51,027 nt of DNA from an uncultured Oxalobacteraceae bacterium. Its GTDB lineage: Bacteria > Pseudomonadota > Gammaproteobacteria > Burkholderiales > Burkholderiaceae. Under the pieces are notes generated by a model. That model was not told the origin of the DNA and made no database searches. It saw only the letters and a list, made by a program, of their open reading frames with translations. Position 1 is the first letter of the stretch. Each line of letters starts with the position of its first letter. The stretch is taken from the NCBI GenBank assembly GCA_946480015.1, contig CAMLIL010000037.1, positions 1-51,027 on the forward strand. The letters are read 5' to 3'. Positions 38,601-45,614 of this stretch are shown one piece after another. Position numbers and translations under genes: made by a program.

Positions 38601-39204
38601 ACTGGGTCCGCGCCAGCTGACGCTGCTGGCCGCGCTGATGCGCCATTATCAGCAGCGCGTGTATGAGCCCAAGCTGGAAGTCGATGAAACCGGCGCGCAG
38701 CTGCCGTCGCCGTCGCTGCCCAATATCACCGCGCGGCGCCTGTTCGACCAGTGGCTGGCGCGCGCCCGCGCGCTCGACCCGGCATTAAGCAGTGCCGACA
38801 TCGATGCCGCCAGCGCCAGCATCAACCAGTGGAGCGAGCGGGTGCCCGATTCGGCCAGCGATGCCTACCACTGGGAAGTCGAACGGGCCGTCGACAAGCG
38901 CGTCGTCAAGCCCGAGGTCCTGGCCAGCGAAGCGCAGGCCGGGCAGGCCCTGTCCGCGCCGCCCCTTTCGGTGGCGGCCCGCTACAAGGTTTTCGTGAAC
39001 GGCGCCCAGCACGGCCCGTACTCGCGCGACGAACTCGCGCTGCGCATCGCGCGGGCCGAGGTCGGTCGCGCGACCAAGGTCTGGAACATGCAATGGAACC
39101 CGAAAACCGACAAGTGGCGCACCGCCGGCGAACTGGCCGAGCTGGAAGAGCTGTTCGGCGTGACCATTCCCGACCCCGATGACGACATACCCGATCCGGA
39201 CTGA
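35617..39204 (+). CDS. Giant tubulin/FtsZ-superfamily protein with C-terminal GYF_2-like domain
   Basis: A 1195-residue cytoplasmic protein. The N-terminal nucleotide-binding fold starts with LFIGAGGTGMEVMLRIRRR (glycines 23-28) and has AGGTGAG at 203-209, the counterpart of the tubulin/FtsZ signature GGGTGTG. This matches the tubulin-like (Tubulin_2, PF13809) branch of the superfamily. A long middle part (about 450-1100) is helical and charged. Near the C terminus, YKVFVNGAQHGPYSRDEL with WNMQWNPKTDKWRTAGEL (about 1123-1180) matches a GYF_2 domain, usually a proline-rich-peptide binder. FtsZ is about 400 residues, so two thirds here are accessory. It probably forms GTP-dependent polymers linked to the membrane proteins of its operon; polymerisation is inference. 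I could not place a clear catalytic T7 loop. Confidence 0.85.
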   Translation: MVEQNGARKAELKVDLRPTLFIGAGGTGMEVMLRIRRRILSEVWNRQHPTRVESIAQFPVARFLHLDLDSNAVIDEGKSQRTDPWFELVKLADDERLVEPLDLPQYHESEDSLARFPLIENWMPLRPKKLRSLGIDPSKGAGQIRALARLYLFDKYPKLRGRIKGALNFLSSNAGNERKETYQRLGLQVDTSKFRIVVIASCAGGTGAGAAIDLGWMSKAIARQEVSDNQVDLVMFLPSGYAKANKERTEANAYATLMELETTMRDMSAQVRWAEPDSLVGRGAPFDDVYFVDTANLANKATQDIKDVYQMVADTLFEDFASADFANRKRSVAVNQQQHKLGPFNPRVPEQRFGDMRLSYSKVYSAFGQAVLDTQQSLRDDIRAYELAGLMVKAFFGLAGTDGAAARRAGDQERDIFMREQMAMNEHPFDEFPDFKKGTVDVTPFQEYALTGQLLMDKDQRSLLERVESKVQIEIDRIMANYDIGVWREKVAELLPNLERDAIREAGATAETSEDRIKRHTGELMMRLKGRARDQLYALLDDRKQGGLEFVLSLLEQIKARLQQRDLGNAERNGKRYRDIRDALRTRQVEESLGNLAQAAGRLFGKEAQAREVMAHLKRDIADYLRFHLLAVAAGQAIEVMRGMSAWLGDPQSLDENGQPLWSGIAGEFQEGRRCVQAMLGAVDQRISQLRAEARKEHATYIKLASDVLPEPVRLTGDINAWSEEVLLEFGGSARLFPQLNDDKLRANLLLKLFRRAQTQLSVEQLAGEEPADPLLERLSAMSPPERHRIFNEWIRSAMPWVNARFSAEFTPRADQYKCFVGVGDANAWRRMEDEIKAAVPTGSFHGELVSIVNTGIAGKAVCYIELSGFPMTVLRGLPAWLTSYQIENPRIPTHLHFDATRYRHPISPSMDELNRLADDYEWFLQAVVLGVVRRKADMGDREAAFQPRGQYLFEVEPGSGEWLQIGNEFAIRSNGLPRFYREQIVAAVQRRLAALGPRQLTLLAALMRHYQQRVYEPKLEVDETGAQLPSPSLPNITARRLFDQWLARARALDPALSSADIDAASASINQWSERVPDSASDAYHWEVERAVDKRVVKPEVLASEAQAGQALSAPPLSVAARYKVFVNGAQHGPYSRDELALRIARAEVGRATKVWNMQWNPKTDKWRTAGELAELEELFGVTIPDPDDDIPDPD

Positions 39205-39209
39205 CGACC

Positions 39210-40178
39210 ATGAACCTGCAAGACCAGGTGCAGTTCAAATGTATCCACGCTGCCTGCGCGCGGCCTTTGCCGCGCAAGGTGAATTTCTGCCCGTATTGCG
39301 GGGTATCGCAGCGCGACGGTGTGCGTGCGCCGCCGGCAGCGGCGGCCGCTGTGGTCGAACCGGCGCCGGTTGTCACGCCCGCGCCGGCCGCGATCGACCA
39401 ACCGGTGCAGCCGGTAGCGCCGCCGCCCCCCGCGCCAGCGCCCGCTGCACCTGCGCCACCGCCGCCGCGGCCGGCCGCGCCACCGCGGCGCGCACCGGTC
39501 AGGATGCGCTACTGGCTGCTTGCGCTGGCGGCGCTGTGGGGCATCTGGATGCTGACCAAACCGGACAAGGCCAGGATCGAGGCGCGCATCGACAGCGCGC
39601 TGGCGCTGACACGCGAATGCAAGCTGGGCGAGGCCCAGGGTGAACTGATCGCGCTACGCTCCGGCAAGGCCAGCGCCGAGCAGCTGCAGCGCGTGCAGGG
39701 CGCCATCAACCAGGCCGCGCCGGCGTGCGAGAAAAAGCGCGTGCGCGCCAAAACCTGGGCCGACACCAGGACTGCCGTGGAAAAGGCGCTCGACAGCGAC
39801 GACACCGCCAGGGCCCAGGCCCGGCTGACGCAGTTCACCAGGCGCTACGGCGAGGACGACGAAACGCGCGCGCTGCGCGACCGCATCGGCGTCGTGCGCG
39901 ATATTCCCCCACGCGCCGCGCCGCCGGCGCCGGCCCCGCCCTCGGGCGCACTGGCGCGCAACGCCATGTCGGCGCGCCGCCTGATCGACGAAGCCGAACG
40001 CGATATCCAGGCCGGCAACTACCAGCTGGCCTCGGACAAGATGCAAACCTGTATCACGATGGTCGAAAGCGGCACGCGCGAGTGCGCCGCCTTCAAGGTC
40101 TACGCCGACCGGCTTCAGTCCGACCTGCGCCGCTGCCTGGCCGGCGGCAGGGAATGGATCGACCATCATTGTCAGTAA
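39210..40178 (+). CDS. Zinc-ribbon membrane protein with periplasmic helical domain, last gene of the tubulin-like operon
   Basis: A 322-residue protein. An N-terminal zinc ribbon (Cys11, Cys16, Cys27, Cys30) is followed by a proline-rich linker (about 40-95), a single membrane helix (about 101-116), and an alanine/arginine-rich helical, TPR-like region that would lie in the periplasm; a second proline-rich break occurs near residue 232-245. The proline-rich linker is a plausible ligand for the GYF_2 domain of the preceding gene, only 5 nt upstream. The final 86 bp overlap the convergent PEP-CTERM gene. No named family recognised beyond the zinc ribbon. Confidence 0.75.
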   Translation: MNLQDQVQFKCIHAACARPLPRKVNFCPYCGVSQRDGVRAPPAAAAAVVEPAPVVTPAPAAIDQPVQPVAPPPPAPAPAAPAPPPPRPAAPPRRAPVRMRYWLLALAALWGIWMLTKPDKARIEARIDSALALTRECKLGEAQGELIALRSGKASAEQLQRVQGAINQAAPACEKKRVRAKTWADTRTAVEKALDSDDTARAQARLTQFTRRYGEDDETRALRDRIGVVRDIPPRAAPPAPAPPSGALARNAMSARRLIDEAERDIQAGNYQLASDKMQTCITMVESGTRECAAFKVYADRLQSDLRRCLAGGREWIDHHCQ

Positions 40179-41010
40179 CATCAGCCGCGCGGCGGCGCCG
40201 GCGCAACGTGCCGCCAATCACCAGCAACCCTGCGGCGAGCATGGCGTAGGTGGCAGGCTCCGGCACCGGCGCCGTGTTCGTGATCACATGGGCGTTGAAG
40301 GCGAACGCGCTCACGGCGGGCGAAGCCGTGCCGTTGCTGATCAGGCCTTCGACGTGACTCGCCACCGATCCCTCCGGCGAATCTCCCGCCTCATACTCGA
40401 CGCTGTCCATCGTATACGGGTACCAGTTGGTGCTTGATTCGGGCACGTTTGCAAAGTAGAACAGGCGGGCAGCGGCGTACGTGTAGCCCATACTCGAAGA
40501 CGGATCGAACGCACCGCTTGCCTCGAGATCGGCCGACAGTTTCAGCGCCGAGTTCGGTGCCAGGATGAAATGGATATAACCCGAGTCGACGAATGCGGCG
40601 GCCAGGCCCCCAATCGGATCGCTGCTGGCCTGGACCTGGGCGCTCATGCCGGTCTGCAGGTTAACGGTCGAGGCCGCGCTGGCGCTCAGTTTCGTTACGG
40701 GCGTGCTATTGCTATCGGTATATGACAGACTGTCGGCAAGCGGCGTGAACAGCGGAACGGACGTTTCCTTGTAGCGGGAGACTGACGGGTCTTTGTCGAT
40801 CAGAGCGAGCGAAAGTCGCGGTTCCACGAAATTGAAGTTTCCGGTCACGTCGAAGCTGATCGACGGGGCGACGCCGTCGTCCGGCGTCAGATCGATCAGT
40901 TCCCACGCCACATTGGCGACGGACGCGTGGGCGGTAGTCTGGGCTTGGGATTGAGCAACGGCGCAGACACCAAGTACGGCCGGCAGGATGCATGTGCGAA
41001 ACGCGTTCAT
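40093..41010 (-). CDS. PEP-CTERM sorting-domain protein
   Basis: A 305-residue exported protein with a signal peptide (MNAFRTCILPAVLGVCAVAQ, cleaved near SQAQ), a beta-rich mature part and the sorting signal VPEPATYAMLAAGLLVIGGT followed by an arginine run. GGGGAGAG upstream of the ATG at 41010 supports this start over a frame start seven codons earlier. After the arginines the frame continues for about 30 residues through the 3' end of the convergent zinc-ribbon gene, an unusually long tail for a PEP-CTERM protein. No sigma-54 motif is found upstream, unlike the other PEP-CTERM gene in the window. Presumably exosortase-processed and released to the cell surface or matrix. Confidence 0.88.
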   Translation of the reverse strand: MNAFRTCILPAVLGVCAVAQSQAQTTAHASVANVAWELIDLTPDDGVAPSISFDVTGNFNFVEPRLSLALIDKDPSVSRYKETSVPLFTPLADSLSYTDSNSTPVTKLSASAASTVNLQTGMSAQVQASSDPIGGLAAAFVDSGYIHFILAPNSALKLSADLEASGAFDPSSSMGYTYAAARLFYFANVPESSTNWYPYTMDSVEYEAGDSPEGSVASHVEGLISNGTASPAVSAFAFNAHVITNTAPVPEPATYAMLAAGLLVIGGTLRRRRRAADVTDNDGRSIPCRRPGSGAGRTEAGRRRP

Positions 41011-41251
41011 GAATTTCTCTCCCCCCCTCATTTAATGTCCAGGCAAGATTACCAATAAGTCAGCTCCCACGCACGGGCACACGCGACATTGCACCGAAAA
41101 ACAACGGGCGCAAGAGCCTGGAGCACACTGCGAGTATCTGCCGGTGTTGAACGCTCCTGGTCCGCACAGCCGCACGCTCCCACGCTGCGCAAACGGAATG
41201 ATGGGGCGCCTGCGAAGGTGTATGCTGTGAGGAAATTACTCAGGAGGCAAC

Positions 41252-41578
41252 ATGAAGACGACAACCGTATCCCTGATTGTGGCGCTGGCACTGCTCGCGG
41301 CCGGCTGCAAGCAGCGCACCGAACCCATGGGCCCGGCGCAAAAAGCCGGCGCGGCCATCGACAACGCCGGCGATCAGGTCGCGCGCGAGATGCAGGAGGC
41401 GCTGCGCAAGGCCAATGAGGCGGCCGACAAGGCGCGCGACAGCGCCAGGCAAACCGGCGACCAGATCAAGGATGCGACCGAGGATGCCAGCCGCAGCCTG
41501 GACAAGGCGACCGAGGAAGTGGGCAAGAAGGTGGAGCGGGCCGGCGAAAAAATCCAGGAAGCGGCGCGGTCGAAATAA
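41252..41578 (+). CDS. Small helical lipoprotein, apolipoprotein/LEA-like
   Basis: A 108-residue lipoprotein: signal ending LLAAGC with Cys19 lipidated, then a long amphipathic helix rich in Ala, Glu, Lys and Asp with roughly 11-residue periodicity (for example ALRKANEAADKARDSARQTG). Such repeats occur in LEA-like and Lpp-like envelope proteins with roles in stress or membrane stabilisation. The strong AGGAGG upstream supports the start. Tail to tail with the GGDEF gene, 3 nt between stops. Precise function unknown. Confidence 0.8.
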   Translation: MKTTTVSLIVALALLAAGCKQRTEPMGPAQKAGAAIDNAGDQVAREMQEALRKANEAADKARDSARQTGDQIKDATEDASRSLDKATEEVGKKVERAGEKIQEAARSK

Positions 41579-41581
41579 GCG

Positions 41582-43642
41582 TCAGGCGGCCGACTGGGCG
41601 TCCTTGCCCGGGTGCGCCTCGCCCAGCACGACCGACAGGTCGACAAAGCCGCCGCGCCAGGCCAGTTCCAGATCCTGTTCGATGGCCTCCATGCTGGTGC
41701 GCTCGAGGTTGATAAAGGCTTGCACGCCATAGGCGCGGTTGCGCCCGTGGGTCTTGGCCAGGTACAGCGCCATGTCGACCAGGTTGACGGCGCGCTCCCA
41801 CCCCAGCGTCTGCGCGCCCGGGATGTCCGGAAAGGGCGCGAAGCCGATCGAGGCATGCACCTTGATGGCGCGGCCCTGGTACGTCACCGTATTGGCGCCG
41901 ATCCCGGCGAGCAGGCGGCGCGCCACTTCGTCCAGGCCCTCGTGCGGGATCGACGGCAGGAAGGCCAGGAACTCCTCGCCGCCCCAGCGCACGATCATGT
42001 CGGTTTCGCGCAGGATCTCGCGCAGGCTGTCGGAAATCACCTTGAGCACCGCGTCGCCGGCCGCATGGCCGTAGCTGTCGTTGATGTGCTTGAAGTGGTC
42101 GATGTCGAGCAGGAACAGGGCGCCGATGGCATCGTCGCTGGCGCGCTGCAGGCGGTCGCGTTCGGTCGTCTGGGCGCGCATGAACTCCTGGAAGTGGCGG
42201 CGGTTGTACAGGGACGTGAGCGGGTCGCGCGAGCTTTGCTGCTTGAGCTCCTGGTTCCTGACCTGCAGCTGGGCGTTCGCATGGCGCACCTTGCGGTACA
42301 GGATGCCGACGATGCCGGAGGCCAGCGCAAACACCAGCGCCAGCAGCCACCATACCCGCCGTTCCAGACTGCGGCTGTAGATCTCGGCGGTCTTGACCTC
42401 GTTCTCGCGCTGCAGCAGCTGGATCTGGCGCTGCCGGCTTTCGGCCTCGTAGTGCTCCTGCAGTTCCAGCGTGGCTTTCTGGCGGCGCACTTCGAACAGC
42501 TCGTTCGACAGCGCGCGCTCCTGATGGTAGCTGCGCACCGCGCCTTCCAGGTCGCCGGCCCGTTCGAGCGCGCCGCCGTATTCCTTCAATACTTCCTGCA
42601 GCTCCGGCTTGTCGCCGGTCTTTTCGTACCATGCCAGCCCGGCCAGGAAATAGCGTTTGCCCTCGGCCATGCGGCCCATGCCCAGATATGCCTGGCCGAG
42701 GTTGACATTGGCGGTGGCCTCGATATTCATCTGCTTGAACTTGCGCGCCGTTTGCAAGGCCTGCCTGGCAAAATTCAGCGCGGCCGGGTAGTCCTGGCGG
42801 CGCAGGTAGCAGTCCGACAGATTGACCAGGGTACCCGCCACCAGCGCATCGGCCCCGCTCCGGCGTTCGTAGGCCAGGCTGGTCAGCAGGGCGTCCAGGG
42901 CGCGGTCGTACTGCCCGGTTTCGACCGACAGGCCGTACTCGGTCCCCTTGAGCATGGCCATGCGGGCGGCGAGATTGTGCTGGTTCGCCAGGGTCATGGC
43001 CTCGGCCAGGATGTCGAAGCCCTTGTCGAAGTCCTTGAGCTGGCCGTACAGGAATGACAGCGATTGCAGCGTGTGAATCAGGAGGACCGGGTTGGCGCTG
43101 GTGCGCGCCAGCGCAACCGCACTTTGCACACGCTTGAGTGCCGACGGAAAGTTGCCCTCCTCGGCATACGCCTGGCCGGCCATCAGCGTGGCGCGCGCGC
43201 GCAGCACCAGTTCACCAGTCAGGTTGGCAATGCGTTCGCCTTCCCACACCAGCTGGTGCGACTGCTTGAGATCATCCTGGACATAAATGGCTTGCGCTTT
43301 GGCCAGCAAGCCCTTGGCCAGCGCGACGTTGTCGCGTTCGGCCTTGCCCAGGGCGATCAGGCCCTCGGCGCTGGCCAGCGCTTCGGCTTTCAGGCCGGCG
43401 TTGCGCTGCACGTCCGAGAGCGCGGACAGGTAGTCGGCACGTTCCGCCAGCGGCGCCGTGCTCGCCTGGGCATTCACCCGCTGCAGGCGTTCCAGCGCGG
43501 CGGCCGGGGCATAAAGGCCCTGTTCGGCAATGTCGGCAAGCTGCGGGCCCAGCGCGGCCGCGGCGGCAGGCGCCGTCGCGGCCAGCAGGCATAGCGATAC
43601 CAGCAGCGCGCCGCGCCGCAGCCTGTGCTCCAAACCTGCCAA
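41582..43642 (-). CDS. Diguanylate cyclase with periplasmic TPR sensor
   Basis: A 686-residue protein with a signal peptide (about 1-30), many TPR-like helical repeats (about 60-370), a coiled coil, one membrane helix (about 428-448) and a C-terminal GGDEF domain. The active site is GGEEF at 554-558 and the substrate loop LLDIDHFKHINDSYGHAAGD is intact, so it should make c-di-GMP. The inhibitory I-site RxxD is present as RETD at 545-548, five residues before GGEEF, implying product inhibition. The periplasmic TPR part probably senses a protein or peptide signal. Together with the HD-GYP regulator it suggests local control of c-di-GMP, although the genes are not linked. Confidence 0.95.
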   Translation of the reverse strand: MAGLEHRLRRGALLVSLCLLAATAPAAAAALGPQLADIAEQGLYAPAAALERLQRVNAQASTAPLAERADYLSALSDVQRNAGLKAEALASAEGLIALGKAERDNVALAKGLLAKAQAIYVQDDLKQSHQLVWEGERIANLTGELVLRARATLMAGQAYAEEGNFPSALKRVQSAVALARTSANPVLLIHTLQSLSFLYGQLKDFDKGFDILAEAMTLANQHNLAARMAMLKGTEYGLSVETGQYDRALDALLTSLAYERRSGADALVAGTLVNLSDCYLRRQDYPAALNFARQALQTARKFKQMNIEATANVNLGQAYLGMGRMAEGKRYFLAGLAWYEKTGDKPELQEVLKEYGGALERAGDLEGAVRSYHQERALSNELFEVRRQKATLELQEHYEAESRQRQIQLLQRENEVKTAEIYSRSLERRVWWLLALVFALASGIVGILYRKVRHANAQLQVRNQELKQQSSRDPLTSLYNRRHFQEFMRAQTTERDRLQRASDDAIGALFLLDIDHFKHINDSYGHAAGDAVLKVISDSLREILRETDMIVRWGGEEFLAFLPSIPHEGLDEVARRLLAGIGANTVTYQGRAIKVHASIGFAPFPDIPGAQTLGWERAVNLVDMALYLAKTHGRNRAYGVQAFINLERTSMEAIEQDLELAWRGGFVDLSVVLGEAHPGKDAQSAA

Positions 43643-43829
43643 ACCGCTCCCTTCCAGCGCGTCACCGCTTTATTTTCGTTGTGATTATTGCAATGATGAA
43701 ATATTTAAAGCGCATCGATTTTAGCCACATTTGGTGGCCTGCTGGGCAACTGGCCATTAATTTGACCGGATTGCTGTGTGATTGTTGGTGTTGAACCACG
43801 ACGCCCGGCATTGGAATCGATTTCATTCG

Positions 43830-45614
43830 TCAGGCGGCCAATTGCTGCAGCAGATACAGGCGCTGGTACAGGCCATTGTCGATGCGCATCAGTGCCTCGT
43901 GGTCGCCCATTTCGGCGATGCGGCCATGATTGAGCACCACGATGCGGTCGGCATCGCGGATGGTCGACAGGCGGTGCGCGATGGCGATGATGGTCACCCG
44001 CCCGCGCAGTTCGCCCAGCGCCTCCTGCACGATCTGTTCGGTCTGGCTATCGATGTGCGAGGTCGCTTCGTCCAGCAGCAGGATCGACGGCTGGCCCGCC
44101 AGTGCCCGTGCGATCGCAATGAGCTGCTTCTGGCCGGTCGACAGGCGCGAGCCGGCCTCGCCCAGCAGGGTGTCGTAGCCGTCTTCCATGGCCAGGATGA
44201 AGTCGTGCGCATGGGCCGCGCGCGCCGCTTCCTCGATGGCTTGCTGCGACAGGCCGCGTCCCATGTCGATATTCTCGCGCGCCGATGCGGCCAGCAGGAA
44301 GGGGTCCTGCGGCACCAGCCCGACCTCGCTGCGAAAACGCTCGTTGCCGATGGCCGCCAGCGCTTCCCCGCCGATCTCGATGGCGCCCGGCGCCGACGGA
44401 TAGTAGCGCAGCAGCAGCGACAGCAGGGTCGACTTGCCGCTGCCGGTGTGGCCGACGATGCCGATGAAGGCGCCGCGCGCGATCTCCAGATTCAGGTCGT
44501 GCAGCACCTTGTGGCCGGGCGCGTAGCCGAAATCGAGGTGGCTGATTTTTACCGCCGGCGCGCGCAGATCGTCGCTGCGCGCGACCTGGCGGCGGTCGCC
44601 AGCGTGTTCCGGCGCGCCCGCTTCATCGAGCAGGGTGGCCACGCGCGCGGTCGCCACCACCGCCTGCTGCAGGCCGCTGAACTGCATGGTGATCTGGATC
44701 AGCGGCTCCACCACCCGCGCGATGTAGCTGATGAAGGCATACAGCACGCCCACTTCGACCGCGTTCATTTCGCGCCGCCCGAAGCTGTAGATCACCACCG
44801 CCAGCAGCACCACGTTGAGCATGTCCAGCGCGGGGCGCAGCAGGAAGGCATTGGCGCGCAGTTCGGCCAGGCGGGCCTTGTAGTGGCCCTGGTTGGTCGC
44901 GCCGAAGCGCGCCGCGAAGCGCCCCTGCGCGTTATTCGCCTGCAGCACGCTCATGCCGCCGATCGATTCGGCCATCTGGCCGTTGATATCGCTGCGCAGC
45001 GCGCGCGCACGCGTCACCGCGGGCGCCGACAGGCGCTGGTACAGCCACACGATGCCCAGCACCGCCGGCACCAGCGCCAGCACGATCAGCATCAGGCGCC
45101 AGTCCAGCCAGGCCATCGCCGCGATGGTCCCGATCAGCACGATGCTGCTGTCGAGGATCACGAACAGCACCTGGATGTACAGGGTCTTGACCGCCTCGGT
45201 GTCGTTGGTGACGCGGCTGATCAGCTGGCCGGTGATGGCGCGGTCGAAAAACGCCATCGGCAGGCGCAGCACGTGGCCGAAGACCGATTCGCGCAGGCGC
45301 TGCACCGAGCGCATGGCCAGTCCGGACAGGCGCACCAGCTGCAGGTAGCGCACCCATGAGGCGATCCAGCCGGTGATCAGCATCCCGCCCAGCAGCCAGG
45401 CCATGCGCGGCAGGTTGAGCGCGTGCGGCAGCAGATGCTCGTCGATCAGGGCCTTGCCGAGGATAGGGCCGATCACTTCCAGGCCGGCCGCCAGGATCAG
45501 CCACAAGGTGGCCCAGAGCAGGTGGCGGCGGTCCGGATGGGCCGCGCGCTTGAGCAGGTCGGCGGCGCGGCGTGCCTGCGCCGGCATGCTGGTGGTGAGC
45601 TGGTCAGATTGCAT
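43830..45614 (-). CDS. mdlB: ABC exporter half-transporter, MdlB-like
   Basis: A 594-residue type IV ABC exporter subunit: six membrane helices (about 30-320) and an ATPase domain with Walker A GHTGSGKSTL, signature LSTGQKQLIAIARAL and Walker B ILLLDEATSHID with the catalytic Glu. The gene starts at 45614, overlapping the stop of the upstream half-transporter by 11 bp, so the two form a heterodimer. The N-terminal domain resembles E. coli MdlB/SmdB. Its signature motif has T in place of the second G (LSTGQ). It likely exports lipophilic compounds; the substrate is unknown. The longer frame from 45686 lies inside the neighbour and is rejected. Confidence 0.88.
   Translation of the reverse strand: MQSDQLTTSMPAQARRAADLLKRAAHPDRRHLLWATLWLILAAGLEVIGPILGKALIDEHLLPHALNLPRMAWLLGGMLITGWIASWVRYLQLVRLSGLAMRSVQRLRESVFGHVLRLPMAFFDRAITGQLISRVTNDTEAVKTLYIQVLFVILDSSIVLIGTIAAMAWLDWRLMLIVLALVPAVLGIVWLYQRLSAPAVTRARALRSDINGQMAESIGGMSVLQANNAQGRFAARFGATNQGHYKARLAELRANAFLLRPALDMLNVVLLAVVIYSFGRREMNAVEVGVLYAFISYIARVVEPLIQITMQFSGLQQAVVATARVATLLDEAGAPEHAGDRRQVARSDDLRAPAVKISHLDFGYAPGHKVLHDLNLEIARGAFIGIVGHTGSGKSTLLSLLLRYYPSAPGAIEIGGEALAAIGNERFRSEVGLVPQDPFLLAASARENIDMGRGLSQQAIEEAARAAHAHDFILAMEDGYDTLLGEAGSRLSTGQKQLIAIARALAGQPSILLLDEATSHIDSQTEQIVQEALGELRGRVTIIAIAHRLSTIRDADRIVVLNHGRIAEMGDHEALMRIDNGLYQRLYLLQQLAA

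Noticed and set aside
41011..41251. Sigma-54 promoter for the second PEP-CTERM gene
   Set aside because: The best candidate (TTGGTAATCTTGCC on the minus strand) has only 7 nt between GG and GC instead of 10.
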